A stretch of DNA of 64,000 nucleotides, from contig CM060121.1 of the NCBI GenBank assembly GCA_030522415.1, positions 1,694,476 through 1,758,475 on the forward strand, read 5' to 3'. A program made the position numbers and the translations under genes. This document shows, piece by piece, positions 40,415 through 53,106 of this stretch. Under the pieces are notes generated by a model. The model did not search any database, had not been told where the DNA came from, and worked only from the letters and a program-made list of their open reading frames with translations. This stretch comes from Channallabes apus (Eukaryota; Chordata; Actinopteri; Siluriformes; Clariidae). How positions within the stretch are numbered: position 1 is the first letter of the stretch; the number at the start of each line of letters is the position of its first letter.

Positions 40415-41658
40415 CATTTACATAAATTCATCCCGTGTGGTAGGAGTAAATTATTTGACAAGTTTGTTTAGAAATAATAATTATGGCAGATGGACAGGGA
40501 TATCCGCTGCGCAACAATGTAGCTTTTTTGCTTAATTTATAAATGCTAAACACTTGAATTTATGTTAGCTTGCATTGTTTAAATGCTGCACTTGGTTTAT
40601 AATTGAGAAAAACTAATGTTATAAGTAATGAGCTCCATTTAACTACTCGTCAAACTCTTTTAAAGACTTCTGAAATTTTGTACTGTATATTTAACAGGTG
40701 CAACTGTGTGTTTTTTTTTTTTTTTTTTTTTGGAACACTGCATCCTGAAGTGATTATTTCTTTTATACCAAAGCAAATTTCCAACGATTATACTTCCTTG
40801 CGATAAATACAGAAAGGTTAAAAATTTTCAGTATATACAGTACTTTCACGTTTTTTGCCTCTATCATGAATTCAGTAAGGCAAAAAAGTAGCGTGTCTTG
40901 AAGACTATCATTCTAGGCGTCTTGTTTTAGTCAGATTTAAGAAATTGTGACTCCTGAGACTGCTTTAATCTCGCATTCATCGCCCCGCAGTAACCTTTTG
41001 GAGAATCAGATTATTTACCCTTTATAGGAACTTTGTATTAATGACAGTTTTGAGATGTTTCTTGAAGACCTCCAAGAGAGGAGTGAAGTACAGAACTCAG
41101 TGTGTGTGTGTGTTTTTCCTCTTCATCGAGGCGTTTATCATTTCCCCTCTTGTATCGATGTTGTTTGTAATAAGAGAGTGTGCCGTCCTCTCGACAGGCC
41201 TTCTCGGGTCGATGAGATAATGATAGACAGAATAGCGAACGATAACTCGTGCAGGGATGAGTTCGGTTTTTAGTTTACGTTCCTCGGCAGTGCTTTGTAT
41301 AATCCATAAAAAAAACTTTCCCTGATGCATTGCAGCACAGTTAATGCACAACTACCAACTTCTCTCTCTCTCTCACTCACCCCCCCCCCCCCCCTCTGCT
41401 ATCCGATACGTGTCAATAAAACCCACTGCATCCTATTGGCTCATGATAGACCGTCACCTAGACAACTGTATACAAAGATAGGGATAAGATACGCCCTGTG
41501 TGTACTTTGTCTCCTACTCAATAATTAAAACCCCACTTCCTAGTTCCAGTAAAGCAATCAAGCAAACTGTTGTTCCGTCTCTCTCTCTCTCTCTCTCTCT
41601 ATACCTCTCTCAATCCAATGCTGAGAACAACCAGTGTAGACTTATTTCTCTTGTTTAG
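40415..41658. other. Region upstream of the first tmc5 exon seen
   Basis: Expected to hold tmc5 5' exons or intron. It shows a T-run (40711-40731) and the CT/C tracts. No frame ending in a phase-1 donor with TMC-like sequence could be identified. Confidence 0.5.
41361..41396. repeat. (CT)n followed by a C run
   Basis: CT units, then CACTCA and 16 C. It lies 260 bp before the first tmc5 exon seen. A second (CT)n tract is at 41577-41603. Confidence 0.9.
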
Positions 41659-41775
41659 GACAAGCTTATCAAAAGAACAAGATGATGCGGAGGATGAGTT
41701 TGTTTCCCCGCCACAGAGCTTCTGTGGGGAACTTCGAGCTGACCCATGACGATATCCAGGACGAGGTGGAGAACG
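41659..41775 (+). CDS. tmc5: tmc5: most upstream exon recognised
   Basis: A pyrimidine-rich acceptor ending at 41658 opens an exon whose frame continues through the split codon at 41775/42644. It encodes a basic stretch (KNKMMRRMSLFPRHRAS) followed by an acidic one (HDDIQDEVEN), as expected for a cytosolic N terminus. The in-frame ATG at 41682 could serve as a start if this were the first coding exon, but the open frame runs back to the acceptor, so an upstream exon is more likely. The region upstream to about 37 kb gave no convincing partner exon. TMC5 N termini are divergent and low in complexity, which limits recognition by eye. A (CT)n tract lies just upstream at 41577-41603. Confidence 0.65.
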
Positions 41776-44700
41776 GTGGGCTGCAGGCGTTTATCTGATA
41801 TAAATAGTTTAAATAGATTAAATAGTTCATTTTCTTTGACTTGTGTGAAATCAAGAGAAAACATTATTATTAAATAATTATTATAGCTTTTTATAGTAAT
41901 TATTATTTATTGTGACTTTGATATTAAAAGTTGATTATTTAATAGGTTATAGATTAATATCTTAATAAATAAATAAAGTTGATTTAAATTTACTGTTTAT
42001 GAAAATAAGGAAAAGAGCCATTTGCAGATTGTGTTCTGAACATGTGATGAAAATCTTTTGCTGTTTGCATAAATAAAAAAAATGTACATCCATTAAATAA
42101 ACAAATAATATGTTTACAACAGCAGTATGTTATATGAAATAATTTATAAATGTATAATCAGGTACATAATAAAAAAAATGTATTTTACAATACTCAGAAA
42201 ACTGGAGCTTAGAGTCAATGCACATTTACACAATTGATTTTCTTTAAACAAACAGCATTATTTGAACTTTTTTATTAACCCCGAACAATTAACAGTCAAA
42301 CTCTTTCACTCAAAAATAGCATGTAATAAAGTATAAATTTGGTAAATATAATAAAAATCTATCCTAGAAACAAAACAGTCCGGTCTTGTTTTATAAACAT
42401 TTCCATTTCCAGAAATTTAATTCTAGTCTTCACTATTTGTAACCTGAAAATACGTGATATCTGATATGCTGGGATTTTGTTTGTTTTTAATACTGATACT
42501 GGATCAATGCCAGGTCTGATATAAATAAAATAACAATACAATACCAATAATTATGTTACATTGATTTCCTGTATGAAAAAATTGTGTTTTTAGGTAAATG
42601 ATCGACATAGACACTCGCTCACTCAAAACTTGTATTTTCTCAGACACACGTGAGCTGGTGTCCGAGCTCATTAATCTCCCAGCCAGAGCCAGAGTTCAGG
42701 CCATGCGAGCTCTGCCCATGAGTTTCCACGAGCGGAGATATGTTAGGTTATAATACTTTTCTCTGTAAAATGACTGTCATTATCTTATCTCCAACTAATT
42801 GGTTGTTATGTTGCATCCACATACAAACACATCTTTTGGTCTTGTTTTCAGGGGCAGAGTGATGTCATTCAAACACTCGAAGAAGAAGGACCTCCTCCCA
42901 ACTTGCTGCGCCGACTGCCATCAGCAAACCTCCCTGGTAATGACTTAAGAAATTAAGTCAAGTTATTTGTCATGTTCATATTTCTTCTTCATATTTCCTT
43001 AATGATGAACAAAGTCCTAAGATCAGGTTACATAGGAGCTGTAAAAGCCATGAGGATGAGGCAGGCATGAGAGAAAGCGTTCTGGTACCAATTTTATGCT
43101 CAAAAAAGTAGTTCAGACGTTTTGATATATCCTAACGTCCTCGGCACCATGTCTCTTCTCTCGCAAACCACAGCTTCCTGCCTTCTGGAAACAATCCCAT
43201 GTGTTACATGAAATAAACAATGTTAGGTGTACTGTATTATTATCGAAATACTATAGATATTGTTATATACTATGGTTTTAGTTATTGTTAATACTATAGT
43301 TGAGAGAGAAGAAATGTAAAATTTGACTTCAGCTAATGTTTGCGATCAAGTTAAGGTCTAACCCTGAACCTAACTCCTCTGATACCTCAATTAAAACATT
43401 TTCTTCCCTTGTCTCTCTCTCTCTCTTTCTTCAGTTTTTCCGTAGGTTCGGCACGGGCGTGGCCACAGCCCGCAGGCATTTGGCAATCTGGCACGATGCT
43501 CTAAAGGAGATCGGCGGCCGCTTCGGCACCTCCGTCCTCTCGTACTTCAGCTTCCTCAAGTGGCTCCTCATGTTCAACATCGTCTCTCTGCTTATCAATT
43601 TCTGTTTCATCGCGATCCCACAGATAGTCCACAGCCCCAACATCACACACACTGTGAACTTCAGAGGTCTGGATTTGCTCACAGGAGCCGTGAGTCAGTT
43701 TCTACTATAAAACTAGCAGAGGTGCTCCAGACAAACTGTGTGATGTAATTTAAAGACTAATATTATGACGTGTAACTTCATAATGGGGCAGATCTTTCAC
43801 TGTGTGCATTTCCTCGTCAGGTGTGTTTATTACGATGTATGGTGGTAGACAAAGTAAAAGCTCCAGAGTGCTTTCCCAGTCCTGTGAGCGACTTCTCAGC
43901 ATTATGCTCATTATATTAAAATGAGAAGCAGAGATTGGAATAACTGCTTAAAGCTGTTGTAGCATAATTGAGAACAGAATGTTTTTTTTTTGTTTGTTTT
44001 TACTTCGAATCCTAACCTGAAATTATCCTGAAGCAGGCTTCAGATTTCCAGGTTCACTGATCATTAGTAGTTTTGCTTGGGGTAACATTTACAATTTCTT
44101 CCATTAGTATTTTTTTTTCTTTGTATTTTTAAAAGATCTGGCAATGAATGCCGACTGTAATGTATTATTATTAATCTTTTAGAGTTCGTTTTAAAAAGTG
44201 ATGTAGTACATTAAAAACCTGTCATGATCAGTAAAGTGCACTGTGACAGGTTTCATGACTTTGTTTTTTTGTTCAATAGGTTAATACTGTGTTTATCTTC
44301 AGTACATATACAGTAAACTTTCAATATGTAGAAAAATATACAGAGCATTGTTTCCTGTTTCTGTGTTCCTGTGGTGGCACTAAGAACACTTTTGCTTGCA
44401 TGTTATCGTTTTTATGAAAACTGTGTGTGTGTTTGGACAGGGCTACTTCAACCAGACGGTGTTCTTTTACGGTGGCTATAACGGTGCAGTTATATCAAGT
44501 CCGCCTTCCTACAACATGCAGCTGGCTTATTTCTTCACCACAGCAGCTTACCTGGTGCTTTGTGGAGTGTCGCTTATTTACAGGTGACGTAGTGTGAAAA
44601 CTTCCCTGATCGTATCCTGTGATGAAAATTACCAGGAGCTATAAAGTCTCTATAAAATTCACCTGATGATTTATTAGCAGCGCTAATGCAACATGCAAAC

Positions 44701-47700
44701 AACCCACTCAAACAGACCCTCTCAGCAGTGTGGTGACACCTGGCTGTATTTTCTGTGCCCTTAGCATGGGCAGATCCTTCAAGAAGAATTTCGTGTTGGT
44801 CTCCGGCCCCACTTACAGCGGAGCATGGCGTCTTTTGTGCAGCTGGGACTTCAGCGTGGTTAATGAGAAGGCCATCCAGAACCACAAGAACAACCTGAGC
44901 ATCCAGTTAAAGGTCTGATCCAGTAGGATTGTATAAATCTAACACGGTGCCACGGTCATGGTTATACATGATGTTTAACGAGGAAGGTCTGAAAATACTT
45001 TTTGACATAGAACTAGGAGAACACAGTACACAGGTAAAACAACGACAGGTCTCAGGTAACAGCAAACAGGTGAGAACAAACGTCACACACGGCATTGTGT
45101 GCTCTAAACATTCACGCTTATATGACCTGTTATTATCCTGTTCCTGGTACTGTTACATCACGTGACCACTTAAGATCTTATTTATGAGTAACCAGGCTGA
45201 AAGAGTTGTACAGGTCAGAGATATGGTGGCGATATCGTTTGAAAACATTTTTTACGAAGCATGAAACAAGCGTAATCCAACACAACCTGTGAGACAGGAC
45301 AGAAAAGAGGCTCTCAGGGGTGCTGTGTCAGTTTTGGGATCTGATTCTCGTCTATTTTCTGCAGGAGACTCTATCTGAGCGGCTGCAGAGAAAAGCCACA
45401 GAGTCTGCGTCCAGCGTTGTGAAGCGTCTCGCGCTTTATCTCCTGGCGTGGACGATGTGCGTCAGCCTCGCCATCGGCTCCTGTGCAGCCATCTACTTCC
45501 TGCAGTCGCACCAGAGCAACCTAGTGAGACTTTACTTCATGTTTAGGCCACACGCATTGAAAAACCGTATGTGGAAATGTGATGGTCATATTTTATACAG
45601 TACAGAGAAAAGTTTTCAATTAAAATAAAGATAATTACCATGTAGATGCATGTAATCTTATTTAACGACAGTGATACAGAAGTTCTGTTGATCCAGAGGT
45701 TTCATGAAACTAAATGATGATGATAAAGTCTGTTTAGCGGTATCGGTGTAATACTTTCATTTATAATAGGAATAATATAAGTGGTGCGTAATTTAGCACC
45801 TCTTTACCACAGAAGCTGCTTTGTAAGGCTAAACACCAGAGTTAACTCACTGTTCAGTTATAAATTTTTCTTAAAGTTTGCTTAGTGTCTTATAACTTAA
45901 TGTCCTTACTCACCTGTCAAGCTGTTTGTGTTGTGTCTGTGCTGATATATAGTAGTTATAGTATATGATAGATTTTCCACTGACCTGATACCTGTTCGAT
46001 TAGAATTTAATTAATTTAATCTGGTCCTCTAGCAAAGATTAGGAGTATGTTTGCAGAAGAAAAAAAAAATTTTTTTTTGTATTTTTTTAAAAAAAAAAAA
46101 GCTGCCGTTTTGTTTGTGTCACGAACTTCAAAAATGTTTTAAGGTGTAGTAGTATTTAAAGATGTCATTAAATTATCAACATAACTTTGAATTTCAGTAT
46201 CAGAAAAAAAAATAATGTATATAGAGTGAAGGTGAACAAATAGCCCCATAACAGTGGACTCTTTATTGCAAGCTAGGATGGGAACAATTCCTGGGTTCTA
46301 CAATTTCTCAATTCTTTAATCAATGCAAAATGCATTTCAAGCTGACACATTGACACGCTGTTAGATGCTTTTTTTTTTTTTTTTTTTTAATTGTTTGCTT
46401 AACACATGCCTGCTTTATTATTTTTACTTGTTGCACAAACAACTTAAAAAGGTTTTAAAAGCACAGATTCCCCTCCCCCTCCCCCCAGGTGCCAGGCATT
46501 TCCATGTTCTCGGACGATATAAACGCAGAGGCATCTACACTGATCCTGCCTTTCGTCGTGTCCCTCATCAACCTGATCATCCCGCTCATCTTCTCGCTTA
46601 TTAACAAGATGGAGCACTACCCCAACCCCCGCATCAACATCTACATCGGCATCATGAGGTCAGCCGTTCATAACTTAGCGTAAAAGACCTTCGTAGCCAT
46701 AAATGGGATCAAAGGCGATGGCAGCCCTTTAATTATCCACTGTATAAGTCGGAGACACTGACAGCGCTGTCATTACTTAATTACTGTCTTATGTAATTGT
46801 CCATTATGTTAATATAATATATAATATAATATATAAAATTACATTTGCATTTATAAAATTTAAGTCACTTTTACCAAGATACCCGAGTGTTTATTTTTCT
46901 TTTAATGTAACTTCTCAGAAACGTCCTGCTGAAGCTGTCCATCCTGGGAATACTGTGTTACTACTGGGTTAAAGACGTTTCCAATACCGCCTCAGTAAGT
47001 CTCATAGACATCATGATACCACGCCTATGGAAAATACTCGTCTCTGATTGGCTGAATGAGATTAAATCATTATATTGCGGAAGTAATTAGAAAAAAAAAA
47101 ATTCCCTGATTTTCTCCCCAATCTAGTCGTGTCCAATTCCTCCCCGTCACTAGGGGGCTCCACATTAAGGCTACTACTACCACTCAGCCAGCCGAAGATT
47201 ATCATGCGTTTCCTCCGAACCATGTGACCCCAGCCGGCCGCATCTTTTCGAACTGCTCGCTCACGCACCGTTGGGGGCGTCGTAACACACTCGAGGCCAG
47301 CGCTATCCGCTCCCTCCGCATGCGCGAGCTCACAGACGCCCCGAATGGCGTAGAGCCGTGCAATTAATGTGGGAGCACTAATACCTCTCATCCCGCCCCG
47401 CTGAGAGAGCTCGGCCAATTGAGCTCTCTCGAGGCCTCCGGCTGTGAGAGGAATACAGCATCACCCGGGGTTCGAACCTGCGATCTCCGGGTGATCGGGT
47501 GAGCGCTTTAACCTACTGCGCCACTCGGAGGCCCCATTGCGGAAGTAATTTTAACAGTCACGCTGGATCTGGTGGTAAATTTTAACTGTATACACATGCA
47601 CTAGCATAAACTGAAGATGGGGTGTATGAGGAGGTCTACGATTCACAATGAGAACATAATATTGCACGAAACAGGACTGTAGACAGGCTGACTAAATATA

Positions 47701-50700
47701 TCCTAGACATACTGTAACCAGGCAAACATTTCTCTCTTGCACCGTATGTTATTATGGGGATCTTTATATCAGTCAGATGATTCTTATGTTTATGTTTTGT
47801 CTTTTAATAATTATTGCAGTTATTTCTATCATACCCAGGGTCACAGTGTTTTTTTGTTGTTGTTTCTTGCCTCATCCATGTTTTATTCTATTCAGACTTC
47901 ATACACAGTTACAGTGGAATGTTTTTGTTCTGGTGCTAAAATCTTTCTCTCACTTTTTTTTAGTGCTGGGAATCGTTCGTGGGTCAGAGTGTCTATCGTC
48001 TGGTTCTAGTCGACTTCATCTTCTGCCTCTTCGGCTCATTCTTTGGAGAGTTCCTCCGAAAGTAAGTCCTGTCCTTCAGAATAAGCTGCTTATTCAGGGT
48101 CGGTTAGTTATTAAATCAGTTAGATTAGAATGTAGATGTGCTATACACATTATCATTGTTTTATTTTATTTTCACAGCATAATCGGAACAAAATGCATCC
48201 TGAGTCTCGGCGTTCCCGAGTTTGATATCGCCACAAACGTTCTCAATCTTATCTACGCTCAGACGCTAGCGTGGTACGTTACAGTCGTCACCGCTGCGTC
48301 AGTAATGTTAAACAGTTCCGCATTAGATTACATTAGACTTGAAATTTTGTTTCCTTATTGCAGGATTGGGATCTACTTCTCTCCGCTGCTTCCCATCATC
48401 CAAGTCATTAAGCTCTTTATTATCTTTTACCTAAAAAGGGTACGTCATCGTCCTTGTAGTATGCTCTGTGTGTGTGTGTGTGTGTGTGTGAGAGAACCTT
48501 GACCCTGTGTTTCCGGCTCTGACACACAGGTCAGTTTGAGTATGAACTGCCAGCCCCCGAGGCAGACCGGCAGAGCGGCTCAGATGCAGACGGTGTACAT
48601 AGCGCTCCTGTTTTTCCCCTCGTTCACAGGAGTGCTCTCCCTGGTGGCCTACACCGTCTGGAGGTAGGAGGAGGTCCAAATGCCTTTTTTTTCATGATGT
48701 TATCACAGTACCAGGTGCTGATTTGATTTTTATTGTGATTCTTTAAGCATCATGATTTCATGAAGATCTGGATTTGATATTAAAATTCTTTCAGATTTTG
48801 TTACAATTCGATCCACGCAGAATACTGTGCTCTGTGATAAGTTAGAGAGCGCCACCTGCAGGATTATAGCAGAACAGCTCAGGAACCATTTCAAATGCTA
48901 ACATACAGTATACAATTTCTTTTTTTTATCGAATTTTGGAGTCCGTGTGATTCGATTGCAACACACACACAAAAAAGAAAAAAGTAAACCTGTGCACAAT
49001 AAAAATCTGAAATGCTTGTTTTTATTTATTCTTTTTTTAATTTTTTAATTTTATAAAGTATTGGCATTAATAATATTGTTAATATTACCAGTACTAAGAG
49101 TAATATTCAAAATAATTAACTATTAATTGATTAATCAATATGTTAATAGTTTTAATTGTCAGGCTTTGGCAACCAAATTTACTTTATCAATTACACAAAA
49201 AAATACAATTATAAAATTATACTAAATACTTTCAAATTACAATTAATTAAGTTTGTTTGTAATATGGTTGAAGACTATACAGAATGTGTGTTTTAAATAA
49301 AGACACCGTACAGATGATCCACTGGCTTGTGCTGTCTGGACATTTGTCCCTAATCATTGTGGCCCATGTGGTCGTCCCCTTAGACGTCATGCACCTGAGA
49401 CAGACCAACACTGAAACAGGACACTGTTATTCCACAGCTTTAAATATTTTATTTAATCCCCACGTCTATTGTTTAAACATCTTCTTTTGATTAGTTTCCC
49501 ATTCTGTCTGTCTGCTGCCCGGAACAAACAAACAAAAACAAAAATAAATTAAATGAAAGGGTTATAAATCCAGAAGTCCTGTTAAAGTGATGTGCTTTAT
49601 ATGTATCAGTTGGTTTATTAGCAGTAGGTTTTCCTCCACTGTTTAGAGCAAAGGGTCTCAAACCTGGTCCTGAAGATTTAATACACACACACTCACACAC
49701 ACACACATGGTTTGTGCAGGTTTGTGAACAGAAATAAATAATAAATAAAAAAAAAGAATTTATCAATATTAGTGTATTTTGTATTCAATATTTTTGATAA
49801 AACACAAGCATACAGAGAAGTGAAAATACAGAGTGTAAATTGAGGACTTGTGTTTCTATGGAAACGGCAACACGTTAGAACGAATGTATTAATGTAAACC
49901 TGTCGTCCAGCAGGATGAGCTGCGCTAATACCAAAATAACACACACCTTCCGACCAATCAAAATAGAGAATTCAGCTGCGATGTGGAATAATAATAATAA
50001 CAGTGTGCATCATTCTGAACACCGTCCTTGTGTTTGTGTTGTAGTCTGAAGCCTTCGGAGCACTGTGGGCCTTTCCAGGGTCTGAGCACACCCTTCCAGG
50101 CCGTGAACCAGTGGATGAGCTGGGTGAGCACGGTCCCGGGGTCTGAGTGGGCCTGGTGGATTTACGAACACATGCTGCGGAGCGAGCTGTTCTTCTACCT
50201 CATCTCTCTCATCATCATGTAAGGTCTTTGGATCACTGCTCAGTGTTTGTGTACACGGTCGAGTAAAGTGCTAAATGCTAAATATTTCAATACATAGCAA
50301 AGGAGGAGAAATAAAGATGATCGTTGCACATTCTGTTAAAGTTTCAAAGAGTGGAACATCATGTAACATGTGATATTAAATCCGTCATAGTTAGTTCTAT
50401 GTTTAATGGCGATGTCGGGTCGCTGTTTTTGGTCGTGTCCTAAATCTCTACCGCTAAAGTAAACCCCTGTGTTCGATCCAGCAACCTCCCAGTCCATGGT
50501 GAGCGTTCATCCACGTGAGCCATACCTCACTCACCAATGGGTTCAGTTCTATAAAAAAATTTTACCTTCATATATGCAACCCTGAATTATAACAAAATAC
50601 CGCATTCAGTCCAGCAACCTCATGGCCCAGATGTGAGTGCTCATCCAGATGAGTTACAGGATCTCATGCTTTCTTTCTGCTCTGTAGAGTTTTACCTGTA

Positions 50701-52745
50701 CGTAAAATAGAGGCTAGAGCTAGAGGCATTCATGTGGATGTTACTTTGAAACGTACCACCTACCAGACCAAGTTACACCCCTTCATGGTAACGGTGGTCT
50801 TTAACAGCAGTGGTCTCTCTCAGCAGGGTCATAACCCTGACACGCTTGCAGAGTTTGTTGAGAAACGGTTTGAGGAACATGACATAGTGTTTTGGTACCA
50901 CAAGGGGCAGCTTTCCTTTTTTTTATTATTATTTTTTTTGATCAGTGTAGATCAGTGCTTTGGTGTGGTTCAGTACCTGATTTTGATCTAAAACTTTGAA
51001 GTCATTTCATGTGAATCTTGACGATTGTTTTCCAATAGCAATCGATTTCAGTCATCACCTGTTAACAGCATGTTTAAAAAAACATGTAGAACAGATTAAC
51101 ACAATACTAATGTTCTAGGCCAGTCTTGCTCCATTCTGATCAAATACATTTCGCAGTGCTGAAGATGTGAGGCTTAGGTGTGTTTTCATGATGTCCATTC
51201 GAAACATACACAGGACACAGTAAAAGACATTTCCACTTTTAAACTAAATCTAAAGCACAGTTAATTCCTTTCTGATTCCCTGTCCGTTCCAGCGTCCTGA
51301 CTTACTTCCTGTGGCAAGTGGCTCAGGGCAGGAAGCAGCTCATCCAGACCCTGCATGAGCAGATCGTCAACGTGAGTTTTAAAAATAGACCTCAAGCACT
51401 TCTTTCCTGACAGGATCTCTCCCTCTCTCCTCCGTGTATAACCTTTACCTTCTGCATGTTTATTAGGAGGGTAAGGACAAGACCTTCCTGCTGAACAGAT
51501 TACAGAGCATCCAGAAACAGAGGAGAGGCTCCGCCGCCTTCAGGCCTCAGGTGAGACGATAGCCTTAGACTTTGCACAGGATGCTGCAGGTGGCCTTGTG
51601 TGCAATTTAACAACACAGTCTTGGCAAATTAGTACGAAGGCTCAGTTATTAATGATACAGTAATACGCAGCGGGCCACATGAGACACGGCCCTGCTGTAA
51701 AGGGAAAAGTGTTCATGTTGAAAAAGTGTGTTTTAAATAAAGAAACTCAACACTCATTAATAAGCATCGAGCTGTTTAAAGTTATGCTTGGTTTAATTTT
51801 TAGTCATGAATATGCTGTTACTGTAAATATGGTAAAGTTGTCTTTTCTTATGAGTAAACAGACTGAGCAGTAAAAATGGTGCCACTCGTGTCATTCATTA
51901 GTTTTATCTAACTATGTAAATTTCCAGGGCAAAACAAAAACATTCTAAAATAGTGATTGAAAAAAAAAAACTTGGATAAAATAGATTTTATGCTTAAAAC
52001 TGAAAATAATATATTCCTACTATTATTAATATTTTCCGATGACTTCACGGCCATCATTGCATTCTGTTAAAAAAAAAAGTGTAAATGTTTTCATCAGTGA
52101 ACTTGCCCTTCGATGTCCTGTAATAGATCATCACGCTCCCAGTCGCTGCACCGGCATCCGATACATCTTTTGTAATTGACAATCAGGAGGAACATATTTA
52201 CACACACATTATGAACATTGTTTAAAGCCCTGACAGCTCATTAACTGTGCATTCCAAATCACATCTACTGTCACTATTTTTTTTTTCTTCCACTCAGCCA
52301 GTTAGTTTGTTTCAGTCTACTGTAGGGTGAAGGTTCTAATGAGTACAGCACCAATAGAGTGCAAAGTTGATAAATTTTGGTTTGCATCTTATGTACTGTA
52401 TTGTCGTCCCTGCTGCATTTGTCTTAAAATCATATGACAATCAAATCACCGGGAAACAAGTGCAAGTGTGGAAAGTATTAATTTGTGCAATTTATTATTT
52501 TATTTTTTGTCCAAAGCTTCTAAGTCATGTTTTGGTTGTTAGGTCTATTGAAGTGCCACTGAAATACCGTCATTGTGGATCTTTAATATATTCCAGACTT
52601 GTTGCAGGACATTAGTGTTATGAGGACAGCAAATGGTTGTGGTCATATTGATGGTGGAATTTTTTTTTTCATCCTTTTTTAGGAACACACTGAGAGAACA
52701 TACTTCAGTCAAAACTGGATGAACACCTTACCGCTGGAAATGTGA
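41659..52745 (+). CDS. tmc5: Transmembrane channel-like protein, best match TMC5 (17 exons, 5' end missing)
   Basis: Exons: 41659-41775, 42644-42746, 42852-42936, 43435-43689, 44441-44583, 44765-44912, 45365-45523, 46489-46658, 46919-46994, 47964-48061, 48178-48273, 48364-48439, 48530-48663, 50045-50218, 51293-51371, 51467-51550, 52683-52745. All 16 introns are GT-AG, and phases agree at every junction, giving 685 codons plus TGA. Numbering from the first full codon (41661), hydrophobic segments lie near residues 138-165, 213-233, 304-330, 353-376, 387-410, 431-448, 484-506, 530-552 and 598-620. The TMC signature CWESFVGQ is at 419-426. TMC proteins are multi-pass membrane proteins; TMC1/2 are hair-cell mechanotransduction subunits, while TMC5 function is poorly known. 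The choice of TMC5 rests on remembered features: GEFLR after the signature, EFDIATNVL, IYAQTLAWIGI and EGKDKTFL near the C terminus. The first exon seen opens with an acceptor and is in phase 2, so it is internal. Family is nearly certain; paralogue probable. Confidence 0.88.
47089..47535 (-). mobile_element. tRNA-headed SINE of a second family in a tmc5 intron, 15-bp target duplication
   Basis: On the minus strand the head reads GGGCCTCCGAGTGGCGCAGT with A-box TGGCGCAGTAG, and the B-box GGTTCGAACC is at 47469-47478. The GC-rich body runs to GGAGAAAATCAGGGAA and a T-rich tail. It is flanked by ATTGCGGAAGTAATT at 47074-47088 and 47536-47550. It lies antisense in the intron between exons 46919-46994 and 47964-48061. 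A 5'-truncated relative is at 25853-26176. Confidence 0.88.
47964..48273 (+). CDS. tmc5: tmc5: exons with the TMC family signature
   Basis: Two short exons, 47964-48061 and 48178-48273, separated by a 116-bp intron. The first begins directly with the family hallmark CWESFVGQ and continues into a hydrophobic helix containing VDFIFCLFGSFFGEFL. The second encodes the loop with VPEFDIATNVL and then IYAQTLAW, leading into the next membrane helix on exon 48364-48439. This cysteine-tryptophan-glutamate block is the most conserved part of the TMC domain and is intact. An intronic SINE (47089-47535) sits in the preceding intron without disturbing the acceptor at 47963. Confidence 0.92.
50450..50670. 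repeat. Diverged tandem duplication in a tmc5 intron
   Basis: TTCGATCCAGCAACCTCCCA ... GTTCATCCACGTGAG near 50473-50518 is repeated as TTCAGTCCAGCAACCTCATG ... CTCATCCAGATGAG near 50607-50653, period about 135 bp. It contains a B-box-like word and may be a SINE remnant. Confidence 0.5.
52683..52745 (+). CDS. tmc5: tmc5: terminal coding exon and stop
   Basis: The acceptor TTTTTTTAG ends at 52682. The exon adds 20 residues, ends NTLPLEM and stops at TGA 52743-52745. It follows exon 51467-51550 in phase 0 across a 1.1-kb intron. The protein therefore has a short cytosolic tail after EGKDKTFLLNRL. A longer alternative last exon cannot be excluded. The first clear downstream poly(A) signal is at 53077. 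Confidence 0.7.
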   Translation, partial: EHTERTYFSQNWMNTLPLEM

Positions 52746-53076
52746 GGGAATATTTTTAAAGACTTTGAGCCTGATGGTGAGTAATTCAGAGGTTCCTGTA
52801 AACTTGTTCCCATCAGACGAGGACTGTTTACAAACAGAGCAAGATCTGTGTTCCTGGATTAACACACTGTTCAGTTTAACATTTACTGAACATACACACA
52901 CGTAATTCAGTTTTTCTACAGAGAAAACCCCCTAGCTGTGGAGATTTGTACTGTAATACAGAATTCTGTCCAGTAGGTGGCAGCTTATGCACTTTTCACT
53001 AAAAGATGTTTAGTTTTGCAACATGAAAAATGTATATATGCATTGTTGTAGCAGATGCAAGTTAAATAATCAAAAG

Positions 53077-53082
53077 AATAAA
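53077..53082 (+). promoter_or_regulatory. Candidate poly(A) signal of tmc5
   Basis: A canonical AATAAA lies 332 bp past the tmc5 stop codon. The interval 52746-53076 would be the 3' UTR and shows no other ORF or repeat. Inferred from position; no transcript evidence. Confidence 0.5.
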
Positions 53083-53100
53083 CAATGAAATGAACTGATT

Positions 53101-53106
53101 TTTATT
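53101..53106 (-). promoter_or_regulatory. Candidate distal poly(A) signal of rab40c
   Basis: TTTATT on the plus strand reads AATAAA on the minus strand, about 2.1 kb past the rab40c stop. Further AATAAA motifs on the same strand occur at 53304-53309 and near 53812-53823, so alternative shorter UTRs are possible. It faces the tmc5 signal at a distance of 18 bp. Confidence 0.4.

Noticed and set aside
47062..47418. 118-codon minus-strand open frame inside tmc5
   Set aside because: Lies within the intronic SINE; the related frame at 25801-26148 is the other SINE copy.
47469..47535. True tRNA gene on the minus strand
   Set aside because: A- and B-boxes are present but the acceptor stem does not close and a SINE body and target duplications follow, so it is a SINE head.
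41659..52745. Assignment as tmc6, tmc7 or tmc8
   Set aside because: The stretch after the CWE signature (DFIFCLFGSFFGEFLR) and the EGKDKTFL segment agree with TMC5 in memory; TMC7 has a different sequence after the signature, and TMC6/8 have a GELVWR-like segment. A phylogeny would decide.
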